This document shows, in pieces, positions 10,074 to 19,932 of a stretch of DNA of 64,000 nt. Under the pieces are notes generated by a model. It had not been told where the DNA came from and searched no databases. It worked only from the letters and a program-made list of their open reading frames with translations. This DNA comes from Carpediemonas membranifera. Taxonomy: Eukaryota > Fornicata. The position numbers were made by a program, and so were the translations under genes. Positions within the stretch are counted from its first letter, which is position 1; each line of letters starts with the position of its first letter. The stretch covers positions 62,001 to 126,000 of the forward strand of contig JAHDYR010000029.1 in the NCBI GenBank assembly GCA_019828565.1. Direction: 5' to 3'.

Positions 10074-10535
10074 TTCCTGTTAAAGTAGTTCCATAATCAC
10101 CAAACCCCAGTTGATGTTGCTTGTTGACACATTGCGGGATCATCCTCCCGGAAGGAAGCGAAACCGGGACAAAATTCCAAAGAAACCCCCAATCTCGAAG
10201 GAAAGGGGGGAAGAGAAACAGGAACCATCGCTAACGGAGCAGGATCGGAGAGGATACGACGCACTTAGCCATAGTTCTCTCAATCGGATAATTCTGAAAG
10301 GAGAAATGAACCCATCAAATCGAAAAGTGAGTCCAACGGGACTCGAACCCACGAAGTTTAGGAAAATCGGCATGGGGATCACCTGGGTCGATCCTGAGAT
10401 CTTGAGTCAATCATTTCATCTCTCCCCAAATACCGTTCTAATAACCCGCCTTCAGCTTGGGTGGGCAGTGTGCGTTAATTAGGGAAGTAATTTAGTGGGG
10501 ACGACACCCATGTGTCGACTTTGACCTTTGTAAAA
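10074..10535. other. Intergenic: 3' flank of G2, no gene found
   Basis: No convincing ORF. It contains GTTGATGTTGCTTGTTG soon after the G2 stop, shared with G1. A sequence resembling a tRNA T-arm and 3' acceptor strand lies on the minus strand at 10328-10353. One copy of the 17-bp palindromic string CGACACCCATGTGTCGA is at 10502-10518. Confidence 0.5.
10502..10518. repeat. 17-bp near-palindrome flanking G4, left copy
   Basis: CGACACCCATGTGTCGA, present again at 11543-11559. The two copies bracket the G4 fragment. Confidence 0.6.
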
Positions 10536-11459
10536 CTATTGTTCTCTCACAGCCGTCATATCCTGGCATTCGCGTTTCAACGGGATTTGAAGAAACGCCT
10601 TGCTCAAATCAAGGGCTGCAAAGTATGAGTTGCCCTGCAGCCTCTCTACGAGGTCGTCTATTAGAGGCAAGGGGTGGGTCAGGTCAGTCGTGATCTCGTT
10701 CAGACGTCTAAAGTCAAGGCACATGCGACGTGTACGGTCCCGCTTCCAAGCTAACACAACCGGGTTGTTGTACTGGCTCTCGGAACGTCTTATAACCGCC
10801 ATGTTGCAAAGCTCCTCGACCTGTCGCTTCATCTCTTCCACTTCGCCCTCGCCGTAGCAGTAGGGCGGTACGTTGACCACTCTGTCATGTCGAAGGTCCA
10901 ACCCGAATGGCTCCACATCGGCCGGCTCATCAATACCTCCGAACAACCCCCCTAGCTTCGCTAACACCTCTTCGACCTCCACGGTCAGGTCCATTATCAC
11001 CGGCTTGGCATCATTGGTCGTCTGCGCGCTCGACAGGTAGACTTCTTCGTCAAACTCATCGCCCTCCAGCTCCAGGAACGTCTTGGTCCCTTCTCCAGCT
11101 GTTGGTAGATGGATTTCCACCAAGCCCAAGGCCGTTAGCGTCGGGAATCCGAACACTATCTGCGGCTTAAGCCTCGGTAGGATGTAGAGTACTAGCTTCG
11201 CCGTAGTACGGCGTCCTGTCTTCGGAATAACTCCTAGATCGATGTTGACTTCGATCTTCCCATGCACGTTGTAAACCGTCCCGCCTTGCAATCGAACCTT
11301 CACGTTTGTGGGGATAATTTCATCCGCGAACCCCAACTCGTCGATCAATGTCTTGTCGACAAAATCTGCGTCGGCCCCGGTGTCTAGCAATGTGTTAACG
11401 TCGCGACCGTCTACACACACCACGGCTTCAGGACGCTTCGCGGTCCCCTGGGCGACCAA
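10536..11459 (-). pseudogene. Gypsy fragment G4: protease and start of RT
   Basis: 307 codons with a clear retropepsin (LLDTGADADFVD) followed by the linker and the N-terminal part of RT (CLDFRRLNEI, YFAALDLSKAFLQIPL). The frame stops before the catalytic YxDD block. Gag is missing upstream, where a GAAA run begins near 11480. The sequence differs clearly from G1, G2, G3 and G5, so this is another gypsy lineage. The fragment is flanked on both sides by the string CGACACCCATGTGTCGA. Confidence 0.8.
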
Positions 11460-11538
11460 AGAGGAAGAAGACAGAGAGAAAGAAAGAAAGAAAGAAAGAA
11501 AGTGTGGGTTCGTGAGAACAAAGCTTTACAAAGAATAG

Positions 11539-11562
11539 AGCTCGACACCCATGTGTCGAGCT
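11539..11562. repeat. Hairpin flanking G4, right copy with extended arms
   Basis: The same 17-bp string as at 10502, here with arms extended to 10 bp (AGCTCGACAC and its complement) around CCAT. It lies between a GAAA run (11480-11506) and a LINE insertion. Confidence 0.6.
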
Positions 11563-11604
11563 GGACGACTCAAGACTATTAAATAATCTATTGATGAACC
11601 AACA

Positions 11605-12499
11605 AAAGAAAGAAAGAAAGAAGTTTATGGCTTGGTATCTGGCCCCGGACTGAGCTTTCGTCCCGTTATCTTGGAGCTGAGTGCCCCGGGGCACGGCCTA
11701 ATCCCTGTCCTGAGCTAGTCAGCAGCGCTCATTTCCTGGATCAGGTGCCTACTGCGTCCGCTGATAGATGATTCCACTCGCCCCATAGGCCCTTCGGCCT
11801 TCTCCGTGCGCTTGGCGCTTTCCTGTCATCCCTGCAAGTCCGGCAATTTCCAGGGAGCCTGGGGGTCTGTCCTCAACGCTTTCGCAGGCAGGGTTGACCT
11901 GCAAGACCTTCTCTATAGCAGTCCCTGATTCCCTGCAGTCCCTGTTCAGACACAGCACCCTCTCTTCTTTCCAGTTTCCCTGTTCTGTGCCCCCTGCGGC
12001 CCTGTTACGGACCTACCCGAAGGTGGGGAGAGCGACTATGTCCCTGCTGTCTACCCCTGCTAGGTGGCGTGGGTCAGCGGCAGGGTGACCCCCCAAGCGC
12101 TAGGCCTGTGCGTCCTGTTACCCCTTACAGCAGATCTCATGCGCTACACATCCCTGGGTCCCCTTATCGTTAACAAGGGCGGCGGGGACGCCATGTCCCC
12201 CCGTACCTGTGGCCAGTCCCTGCAGTTCCCTTAGGTTCACAGTGGCTGGTGCAACCACACACGTGGATTTGTCCCTGCTTGTGGTTAGTCTGGGTCCCTG
12301 TACCCTGCTTGCGTTCTCATTTGTTGTTCTCTCTGTACTATGGTCTGGTGCTACCGGGATATGAGGGGTTTCCTCCTCCGGTCCCAGGAGCTCTGGATCC
12401 CTGTAGATATGATTACCTGACCTTACCCTGATGCCCTTCCTACTTTACCCTGTAACTGTCGTAGACCTTCCCTAACTCTCTGAGCCCGGCTCTTAGCCC
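11605..12499 (-). mobile_element. 5'-truncated LINE copy, 895 bp, with a 14-bp target site duplication
   Basis: The tail reads as GAAA repeats on the plus strand (11605-11622), followed by the family 3' UTR (TTTATGGCTTGGTATC). The duplication TTGATGAACCAACA occurs at 11591-11604 and 12500-12513. No ORF is included. The copy diverges from those in the inverted repeat by several percent by eye, so it is an older insertion. Confidence 0.9.
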
Positions 12500-12513
12500 T
12501 TGATGAACCAACA

Positions 12514-12978
12514 CTTCCCTCCCATGCTCCGGTAGAGCATCAAAAAACTCAACACTATTATGAAGGGTGTGTTAGGTGCTTGGTCCGGGTGAATTGCCCA
12601 GATACAAGCTCCAGTAACCGTCGCTTCCATGGGGACTCGCCATGGAGCCGGAGTTGGCAATGGACTAAGCCCTATTGCCTGAACCGTTGTGAGCTCGGGA
12701 CTTTCGAGTTCACCGGATACCCGTTGACCAGACTGGCTATAAAAACCCTGTGTCTTATGCCCGGCGTGATGTCCAGTCACGTTTCTGAGATATGCTTACC
12801 TCACTACCAAATCTAAATTACCTAATATTATCTGATCAAATCTTGCGTGGTACCACTGTATTAGCGCGCTATGTTATGGGTATCCTTACCTGGGGTCCTG
12901 CCCCTCTTGAAAGTCTTTGAAACATACCCGACGATTCTGAAAGGGTCAAATGGCGCACTTTTAGGTGCCATCGATGTC
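12514..12978. other. Intergenic, nothing recognised
   Basis: No ORF of quality, no tRNA and no tail or LTR features. It lies between the LINE copy and the 5' target duplication of gypsy G5. Confidence 0.5.
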
Positions 12979-12982
12979 CCCA

Positions 12983-13064
12983 TGTCACCGGTCTATAAAC
13001 TGCTCCGTCCAGTTTTGACCACTTTTACCCCGCTGCGGTTTACTGTAAATGATTTCAACCGACA
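12983..13064 (+). repeat. 5' LTR of G5, 82 bp
   Basis: Identical to 17262-17343. It contains a TATA-like TATAAACTGC ten bases from its start. It is followed by ATACTAGTAT; with the last A of the LTR this makes the 12-bp palindrome AATACTAGTATT at the position of the primer binding site. Confidence 0.95.
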
Positions 13065-13085
13065 ATACTAGTATTAGCTGTGCTG

Positions 13086-13991
13086 ATGTCGTTAACTGTT
13101 CAAATTCCTGAGCTTTCTCCTTCAAATCTAACACTAGAGACTCTTGAGGAGTTTGAGCGCCGAGCAACGATTTTTACTATACAAAACCCAAGCATCCCAC
13201 TGTCCGTCCTCATTGAGGAGTCATTTGCCCTCGAACTCAAGGCCGAAGGCATAGACACATCCGACAAGAACTACACTCTCAAGAACTTCACCGAATGGTG
13301 TCGCCAGCGGCTCCTTCCCCACTCCATCCTAGCACTCGTCGAAGAGCTCCAAGACCTTCGTTTCCCCATGGTGCCGAGCACCGCACGCAACTTCGAAGCT
13401 GGCACGAGACTACAAGCGGCAGCATTCCGCAAGCGCATCGAGCTCTACTCCAAGACGCCAGACCCAGAAGGGTTCTTGGACCCCATCGACGACAACCCCA
13501 ATGCCGACGAACTGCTCGCAAGCTTTGATAAGCTGGCTGCACGGCTCTTCAGGGAGTCCCTGAACCCGACAGCATTCCGCAAGAAGGCACAGACCTTGCT
13601 TGCTCTCCACAACGTCAAGACCTTCGAGGACACCGTAGCGGTGGCTCTTAGGGCTGCTAGGGCGTATGACCATGATCAACCCCTCTCGCAAACCCCGGCC
13701 GGCGGACCCAAGGCCCCGGCCCAGGCCAGGAAGGCCCAGTACCGCCCGGACGCGGCCAAGCGCCCGCCGGCCGACGGACCCAAGAAGCCGTCGCGCCCCT
13801 GTCGTTTCTGTGGCGGTCCCCACATGGACTTCAGATGCGATAAGCACCCCCGCTACAGCGAGAACAACAACGCCGACAGCGCGTCGACTAACGAGAAGGG
13901 CGGGAAGGGTCCACTGACGACCCCCCGCTACTGTAAAAGGCAAAACTTACTCGTTCGTTGTAGACACTGGTGCAAGCCGAAGCTTCATTAG
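13086..13991 (+). CDS. Gag of G5
   Basis: The first ATG after the LTR and palindrome is at 13086 (MSLTVQIPEL), similar to the G1 gag start. The protein is helical and ends with a basic, proline-rich region and a zinc knuckle (CRFCGGPHMDFRC). It would form the particle shell and bind the RNA. The frame runs into a stop at 13991 because of an extra base in the CCCCCC run near 13930. Past that run another frame continues directly into the protease, so gag and pol probably form one polyprotein. Confidence 0.8.
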   Translation: MSLTVQIPELSPSNLTLETLEEFERRATIFTIQNPSIPLSVLIEESFALELKAEGIDTSDKNYTLKNFTEWCRQRLLPHSILALVEELQDLRFPMVPSTARNFEAGTRLQAAAFRKRIELYSKTPDPEGFLDPIDDNPNADELLASFDKLAARLFRESLNPTAFRKKAQTLLALHNVKTFEDTVAVALRAARAYDHDQPLSQTPAGGPKAPAQARKAQYRPDAAKRPPADGPKKPSRPCRFCGGPHMDFRCDKHPRYSENNNADSASTNEKGGKGPLTTPRYCKRQNLLVRCRHWCKPKLH

Positions 13992-16900
13992 TTCGAAGGC
14001 ACTACGTACCCTACCCAAGGACACAGTGCAGACCTCTCTCGAGGAAAAGATCAAGGTCACGCTAGGAGACGGACGCTCCCTCGTGACAGATCAAGCAGTC
14101 ACATTTAAGGCAGCATTCCCAGCACTAGGTGTCACACCGTTGGAGGTTACATGGAAGTACTACGTACTCCCCGGTGAGTTCTTCAAGGCTCTCATCGGGT
14201 GTGACTTGCTGAGGTCACTCGCACTCATTGGCGATGGCACACTCAACCTTAACCTGCACAAGCTCTCCTCAATTGAGGGAGGACGAGGACTGGCTGCCGT
14301 TCTACCATGAATATCTCACGGAGGACGCAAACATGGCGATAACCGACGACTACTGTGGTGTCCACGTCCCGGAGTCGAAGATCCGACCCGAGATTCTCGA
14401 GATAATCAACTCATTTGACGATATCTTCGAGGAAGAACTACCCAAGGAAGGGTCTCGACTGGAACCCATGTCGATTGAACTGATAGACGAGCGGGCAATT
14501 GTACAATGCCGCGCTCGCAGACTCGACCCAGTGACCCAAGGCCTGGTGTCGACAGAGCTAGAACAACTCAGGCGAGACGGGATAATCCAGGACTCGACTG
14601 GGCCGTACAGCTCGCCGATCGTAGTAGTCAGGCAGGGCCACAAAGGATCGACCAAGATCCGTCTTTGCATTGACTACAAGGAGTTAAACTCCAAGACAGT
14701 GAGGGATAACTTCCCCCTGCCTAACACGCGCGAGTTTGTAGACCGAGCATCAGGCTGCAAATACTTTGCAGGCCTAGACCTCAGACAAGGCTACTACCAG
14801 ATGCGGATGCACGAGGAAGATATCCCCAAAACCGCTTTTGTCACTCCAGACGCATACTGCGAGTTCACCAGATGTCCATTCGGCCTGATGAACGCCCCGG
14901 CGAGATTCCAACGCGCCATGCAGAAGGCGTTCGCCGAGGTCCTCCACAAAGGGGTGGACATCTATCTTGACGACATCTTGATTTACGCCAAGACCGAGGC
15001 CCAGTTTCTCACCCTGATCAAAACCGTCTTCAGGATCTGTAGACATTATTCACTGCGCCTTAAAGGCCCGAAGTGCACGATAGGCTCAGCCCACGTCGAG
15101 GCCGTCGGGTATATTGTCTCGGAGAAGGGGAAACAACTTGCCCCAGAGAAGGTAGAGGCGGTAAACGCCATACCGCTCCCGTCCACCGCAAAGGAGCTTC
15201 AGAGGACACTGGGATCATTCAACTATGTCGCCCAGTTCGTCCCGGACTCATCACGAATCCTCAAACCTCTCAACGAGATGCTAACGGCACAGGAGAACTC
15301 AAAGAACATAACTTGGAACCCCAAACAAGAAGAGGCGTTTACAACGTTCAAGGAGAGACTCAGCTCAGACACAGTCCTCCATTTCCCCGACTTCTCAAAG
15401 AAGTGGACCCTCGAGACGGACGCGTCGAACGACGGACTAGGGGGCATTCTGTTCCAAGAAGACGACTCCGGCAACCGAGAGATCGTCTCGCTCTTCGCAA
15501 AGTGTCATACGCCAACCCAGACTAGGTGGCCGACCTACGAACAAGAGCTTCATGCTATCATCTTTTTGTCTCACGAGACCTGACATGGCTCAACTTTTCC
15601 GCCTCAAGGACAACATACAGATCCGCACCGACCACCAGAATCTGGTATATCTCATGCAGAGGAAGGAGCTTTCCAAGAAACTCCTCAGGTGGACGTCTGT
15701 CTTGTCGGACTACAACATTACGATCGAGCATATTGCTGGAGAGACAAACAAGATGGCAGACATGCTGTCGCGTATCCTTCCCCGAGGGGGACCTCGGGCC
15801 GCAGCTGAACCTGCTAGAGGCGGAGGACGCCGGCCCAGGGCTGACCCTTGAGTTGATCCAGGCTGCCCAGGCCATGGCACCTGAGTCAACTCGAGTCGGC
15901 TGGGAGAAACTAGAGGGAGTATCCATCGAAAACTCGATCTACTTCAAGGACGGAGTGCCGATTATCCCCAAGGGAGAGACACGCGACAAGGCCCTTCGGA
16001 CCGCTCACCAATTTCATACGGGAGCAAATTCAACGTTCCAAGCACTCGCCACGTCTGCATTTTTGGCCGGGGATGCTCTTGGACGTCAAAAAGCACATCA
16101 AGACGTGCCCCATTTGTCTGAAGACTCGCATCAAGGACTACTTTATCGCCCAAAAGGGCCAGACAAGACGCACCAGACCATGGGAGACAGTGGCAGTCGA
16201 CACAATTGGCCCTCTCCCAACGGATTCGCTGGGCGCTCGCTACATCATTGTGGCTGTAGACATGTTTACAAGATACACCGAGCTCGTCGCAGTCGCATCG
16301 ATCGACGCCGAGACCTCCGCCAGGGCCCTATGGGACCACGTTTTCACGCGACACGGGATACCGGCGGAGATTCTGTCCGACGGCGGCCCGGAGTACGCGA
16401 ACTCGATAGTTGAACAACTCACAACGTCATTGAAAGTCGCACACCACTTCACCATCCCGTTTCATCCACAGAGCAATGGTCTCGTGGAGAGAAGGAATGC
16501 GGAGATTGGAAGACACCTACGGTGGCTTGTCCTGGCAATAGCCTACAAAGACCAGTGGTGCGGACTCCTACCGACGGTCCAGATGATTATCAACGGCACG
16601 ACACATACGGCCACGAAGTTCTCCCCGCACGAGCTGATATTTGGCCATGAGCACAACATGTTTACAAGCTGGTGGACGAACGACAACAACTCTCCGATCA
16701 GAGATTTCCCAGAGTTCAAAAAGGACCTGGAGCTGGCCCTTAACGCCCTGGAGACCACTGCCAGAGAGAGTGTGGGCCCGGGCCAAAAGACAATAGTCAA
16801 CACCGAACTGAAGCCGGGTGACTACGTCCTCTGGAAAGATGAGGCCCCTCAGAAGCTAGACGCGCGCAACAGGGGCCCATGGAAGGTACACGATGTACTG

Positions 16901-17203
16901 GATAATAACAGAATAGTCATGCAGTCGATACTCGACGGATCGACCAGATCAACCCACATTGAAAAACTCATGATGTTCGACACGGATGCCGTAACGGACA
17001 CGATGATGCTTCAACTTGCAAGCTTCGACCAGAAAAAATGGGAGGTAGAGCGAGTAGTATCGGTAGACTGGAAAGAAGGGACAGCCGCCATCAAGTGGGT
17101 AGGATTCGAAAACATAACGGAAGAACCACTCTCGGGAGTGAAACACCTCGAGGAGATGAAGAGGTTGGCCCGTAAGGCGAGGAAGAACCTGAAACTCTAC
17201 TAA
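13932..17203 (+). pseudogene. Protease-RT-RNase H-integrase-chromodomain of G5, frame broken several times
   Basis: The protease carries VVDTGASRSF (near 13965). RT has CPFGLMNAPARFQRA and YLDDILIYA. RNase H has ETDASND and the KMADMLSR end. Integrase has CPICLKT, VDTIGPLP, SDGGPEY and HPQSNGLVERRN, and a chromodomain follows (VERVVSVDW...IKWVGF). Frame changes occur near 13930 (C6), 14270-14290, 15565 (T5), 15780 and 16060 (T5/G4), mostly in or beside homopolymers. In an element with identical LTRs this points to sequencing indels at least as much as to decay. Confidence 0.85.
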
Positions 17204-17261
17204 CCATCTTTTTCCCCCGTTCCTTGCAGGTTGGGGGTTTTCTCATCAAAAAGGGAGGTAG

Positions 17262-17343
17262 TGTCACCGGTCTATAAACTGCTCCGTCCAGTTTTGACCA
17301 CTTTTACCCCGCTGCGGTTTACTGTAAATGATTTCAACCGACA
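17262..17343 (+). repeat. 3' LTR of G5, 82 bp
   Basis: Identical to the 5' LTR. It is preceded by a purine tract ending GGGAGGTAG and followed by the duplication CCCA. Confidence 0.95.
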
Positions 17344-17613
17344 CCCATGTCAATTCTTACCAGAGGTTGGTTACATTCCGCCTAATCTTACACGGCGTTC
17401 AAAAAACGGGTTAAGAGGCTCCAATTCCTTCTCGTTCGCGAGATATGGCACTTTTTCGTTTTGCACCGCCGGAAACACTTTTTGGATCCCGAAAACGCGG
17501 CTATATTGAATAACAACATCAGTTCCACCATGTAAACAACTCTATGTTCCACTTCTGAACAGCATTGTTGCGTAACCATTGCGTTTCATCGATTTCGCAT
17601 TTTTTGCTTTCTG

Positions 17614-17627
17614 GAAAGTCGACTTTC
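17614..17627. promoter_or_regulatory. 14-bp perfect palindrome before the gene at 17644
   Basis: GAAAGTCGACTTTC ends 16 bp before the ATG at 17644. Nothing else in the 300 bp between G5 and this gene is recognisable. It is a possible regulator site or 5' UTR hairpin. Confidence 0.35.
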
Positions 17628-17643
17628 TAGACGATCACAGCTC

Positions 17644-18765
17644 ATGGGGGATTTCGACGCCGCTGTGGAAACTATTCTAAATCGTCTTACGACTAACACT
17701 TCGAGAATGCAATTTTGCCCTCTCCTCCGTCGCCATATCTCTGAAACTGGTTCCTACCTCGAGCTGTTCACCCCTTACCAGCCGCGACGTGCTCCTAGGC
17801 GCCAAAACGTCCCTAATGTCCCAGAGGAACTTGCTGGCGCCGTAACCAGTTCTGCATCTGACAGCGAGAGCGTTAACGCCGTCGACCTACGCTACCTTCC
17901 GGCTTCTCCTGACCCAACCGACAATGAGTCTGACTCCGAGTCGGACGACACCCCGCCATCCCTCTCTGGCTACGTGGAACTCGTCACCCGGCAGGCAGTC
18001 AGCTACTACTGGAACTCTCCCCGGACTGAGTTACTGCTGCTCACCGACAACCGGCTGCACTCTTACACCCGCGCTTCCGCTGCAGTGCACTCGCATGACG
18101 CCGGCGCTGATCTCTGCCGTGACGCTATCGTACTCCAGGCGATGTCGGCTTACCTCTCCATACGTCGCGATTCGACTGATGCTGCCATCGTTTCAGCCTA
18201 CCTCACTGCTGTTCGAGACAAACGCGCGTATGTGCCGAACGCGCTCAAGCAAGAGATCGAGAATCGCTCTGGCCTCAGCATCGTCACCATGCGTCCTCAT
18301 GTCTTCCGTGCTGTCATGCTCGGCCACGATGTCAACCTATATTTTGTGCTGCACATGGGAGAGGCCCTCGGTATCCTCACCCGCGCTGATTGCGCTGAGT
18401 TCGCTCGTCAGTACTTCGCTCGCATGCGTAGCGGCGCTTCCTTCGACGACGCAGAGTTCAGTCTTCTGTCAGGCTTCATGCCGGTTACTGCTGACCGCGC
18501 CCCGTCGCTGACTCTGCAAGACATGACTTCTGCAGCCTTCACGGTCTCGCGTGTTTGGCATTATCGTTTTGACGCCCCTGGTCTTCTGCGCCTGCATGTC
18601 AGTTATGAGGAATGCCCCAATGTGAGCAGCATTGCCATCGCTACTCGGCGCATGCAGACTCACCCTGCCGTCGCCCAGTTCCTCACTGAGCATCTGTCTT
18701 ACGAGTCTTACCTCGCCGACGACGTTGCCCTCGATGGTAACGTCCGTTGTGACACTTGCGAATAA
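17644..18765 (+). CDS. Hypothetical protein, 373 aa
   Basis: An intact frame from ATG at 17644 to TAA at 18763-18765. The N-terminus (MGDFDAAVETILNRL) is followed by an acidic, serine-rich low-complexity stretch near residues 80-115 (SASDSESV, NESDSESDD). The rest is a globular, probably mostly helical region with no motif I recognise. AATAAA overlaps the stop codon and could be the polyadenylation signal. It sits between gypsy G5 and a gypsy 3' fragment, so it may be a host gene or cargo of an unrecognised element. Confidence 0.6.
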   Translation: MGDFDAAVETILNRLTTNTSRMQFCPLLRRHISETGSYLELFTPYQPRRAPRRQNVPNVPEELAGAVTSSASDSESVNAVDLRYLPASPDPTDNESDSESDDTPPSLSGYVELVTRQAVSYYWNSPRTELLLLTDNRLHSYTRASAAVHSHDAGADLCRDAIVLQAMSAYLSIRRDSTDAAIVSAYLTAVRDKRAYVPNALKQEIENRSGLSIVTMRPHVFRAVMLGHDVNLYFVLHMGEALGILTRADCAEFARQYFARMRSGASFDDAEFSLLSGFMPVTADRAPSLTLQDMTSAAFTVSRVWHYRFDAPGLLRLHVSYEECPNVSSIAIATRRMQTHPAVAQFLTEHLSYESYLADDVALDGNVRCDTCE

Positions 18766-18790
18766 ACAGTTTCTGATGCTTGGGGGCCAT

Positions 18791-19490
18791 TTATTCGGCC
18801 TTCCCCAGATATATATCCAACGCTTCGCATCCCTTAACGTTCTGGTACGGCTCCCACGTATCTTCCGAAGGCTCGTACCCTGCCCATCGGACGTGGAACT
18901 GCCGATCGCTGAGTCTGCGCTCATGCGTTGCTTCGTATATCGACTCCACGACATACTCGCCGATCGTCACTGCTGCTAGCTCTTGGGCATGTTGCATGGA
19001 CAGCTCGCCTGAAAATGGTCTGACCCTCTCGGACGCGACCTGGAATTCGGTCCTCGTATTGACATCTCTAACCCAGTAACCAACAGGAAAGTCATTCCTC
19101 ATGATAGGCTGGATCAGTTGCATGGGGCCTCGCCACCCTGCAGCCAACTTTGATGGTGGCCCATTCGGGTATTTGAACAATACAAACTCAGACGTAATTG
19201 GTTCAGGAGGGGGCAGCTTGCTGAGAGCGTCAGCGTGCATTGCCTTAATACGTGCTTCAGCGAGCTCTCGAGCGAGTTTGGCAGCAGCTACGTTGCTCGC
19301 TGGTTGGCTGACCGCCTTCTCACCCAGTTCTTTGACGATTAGCATGTCGGCCGGTACGCGCAGATCACTACCAAAAATCACCTCTGCTGGGGTTAAACGC
19401 GTTGCTGAGTGTGGTGTCGCGTTGACAATGTACTGTGCGACTGGCAACGACTCCGACCAGTTCACCAATGATTTCAGCAAAGTGGAAACA
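18791..19490 (-). pseudogene. Gypsy integrase end and chromodomain, 5' part replaced
   Basis: On the minus strand the frame reads LLKSLVNWSESLPVAQYIVN (end of the integrase core), then TPAEVIFG, a basic linker and a canonical chromodomain (VESIYEATH...HVRWAGYEPSEDTWEPY), stopping at 18791. Upstream, homology to integrase is lost near 19490, where the Maelstrom-type element begins. The last stretch of integrase sequence (19457-19490) is also carried at the far end of the inverted repeat. No 3' LTR is visible, since the gene at 17644 lies directly beyond. Confidence 0.8.
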
Positions 19491-19910
19491 CTTCGATCAT
19501 GGATGGACAAGGACCAACAGGCCTGGCCTATATGGATAGGGCAGTGCCCCATGGAGCTCAGAAGGAGCGGCCTTGGCCTCCTGTCTGAACATTCAAGGGT
19601 TGCTATCAGGGCATACCGCTGGGCGCGAGTGGGAGCTCCACGCCCATACCAAGGAATCAAAGTGTCTTCATGGAACGTATGTTTACAAGGAAAAGGAAAA
19701 CAACCGTCGAGGGCCAGTGCTAGCACCGGCGGCTACATGGTTTTGTCAAGACCACAAGGAAGGAAGGGCAGCACAAAAGGGAAACAGGGGCCGTCGATAG
19801 AGGCTAAAAAGGAGACTACGAACAAAGCAACAACAACTACACAGAAAGGCCCCGCTACTCAGAAAAGGGCGACGCATTTTTAGGACCGCGCCTTTTTGGA
19901 AAGAATGGCC

Positions 19911-19917
19911 TATATAG
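19911..19917 (+). promoter_or_regulatory. TATA-like box before the Maelstrom-type ORF
   Basis: TATATAG starts 22 bp upstream of the ATG at 19933. It is conserved in the right copy. Confidence 0.35.
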
Positions 19918-19932
19918 TACGGAGCATGGACA

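Larger units (their letters stand above)
12983..17343 (+). mobile_element. Complete gypsy chromovirus G5 with 82-bp LTRs
   Basis: Identical 82-bp LTRs (12983-13064 and 17262-17343) begin TG and end CA and are flanked by the 4-bp duplication CCCA (12979-12982, 17344-17347). A polypurine tract (AAAAAGGGAGGTAG) directly precedes the 3' LTR. The internal part holds gag, protease, RT, RNase H, integrase and chromodomain in order. The LTR identity indicates a recent insertion, yet the coding region carries about five frame breaks. Confidence 0.95.

Noticed and set aside
10328-10353. tRNA T-arm and 3' acceptor-like sequence on the minus strand
   Set aside because: GGGTTCGAGTCCC is good, but no matching 5' acceptor, D-arm or anticodon arm could be folded within 120 nt. 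A degraded tRNA or chance match.
11480-11506. GAAA run as another LINE tail
   Set aside because: It is not followed by the family 3' UTR (TTTATGG...) seen after the other tails, so it is only a simple repeat at the edge of G4.
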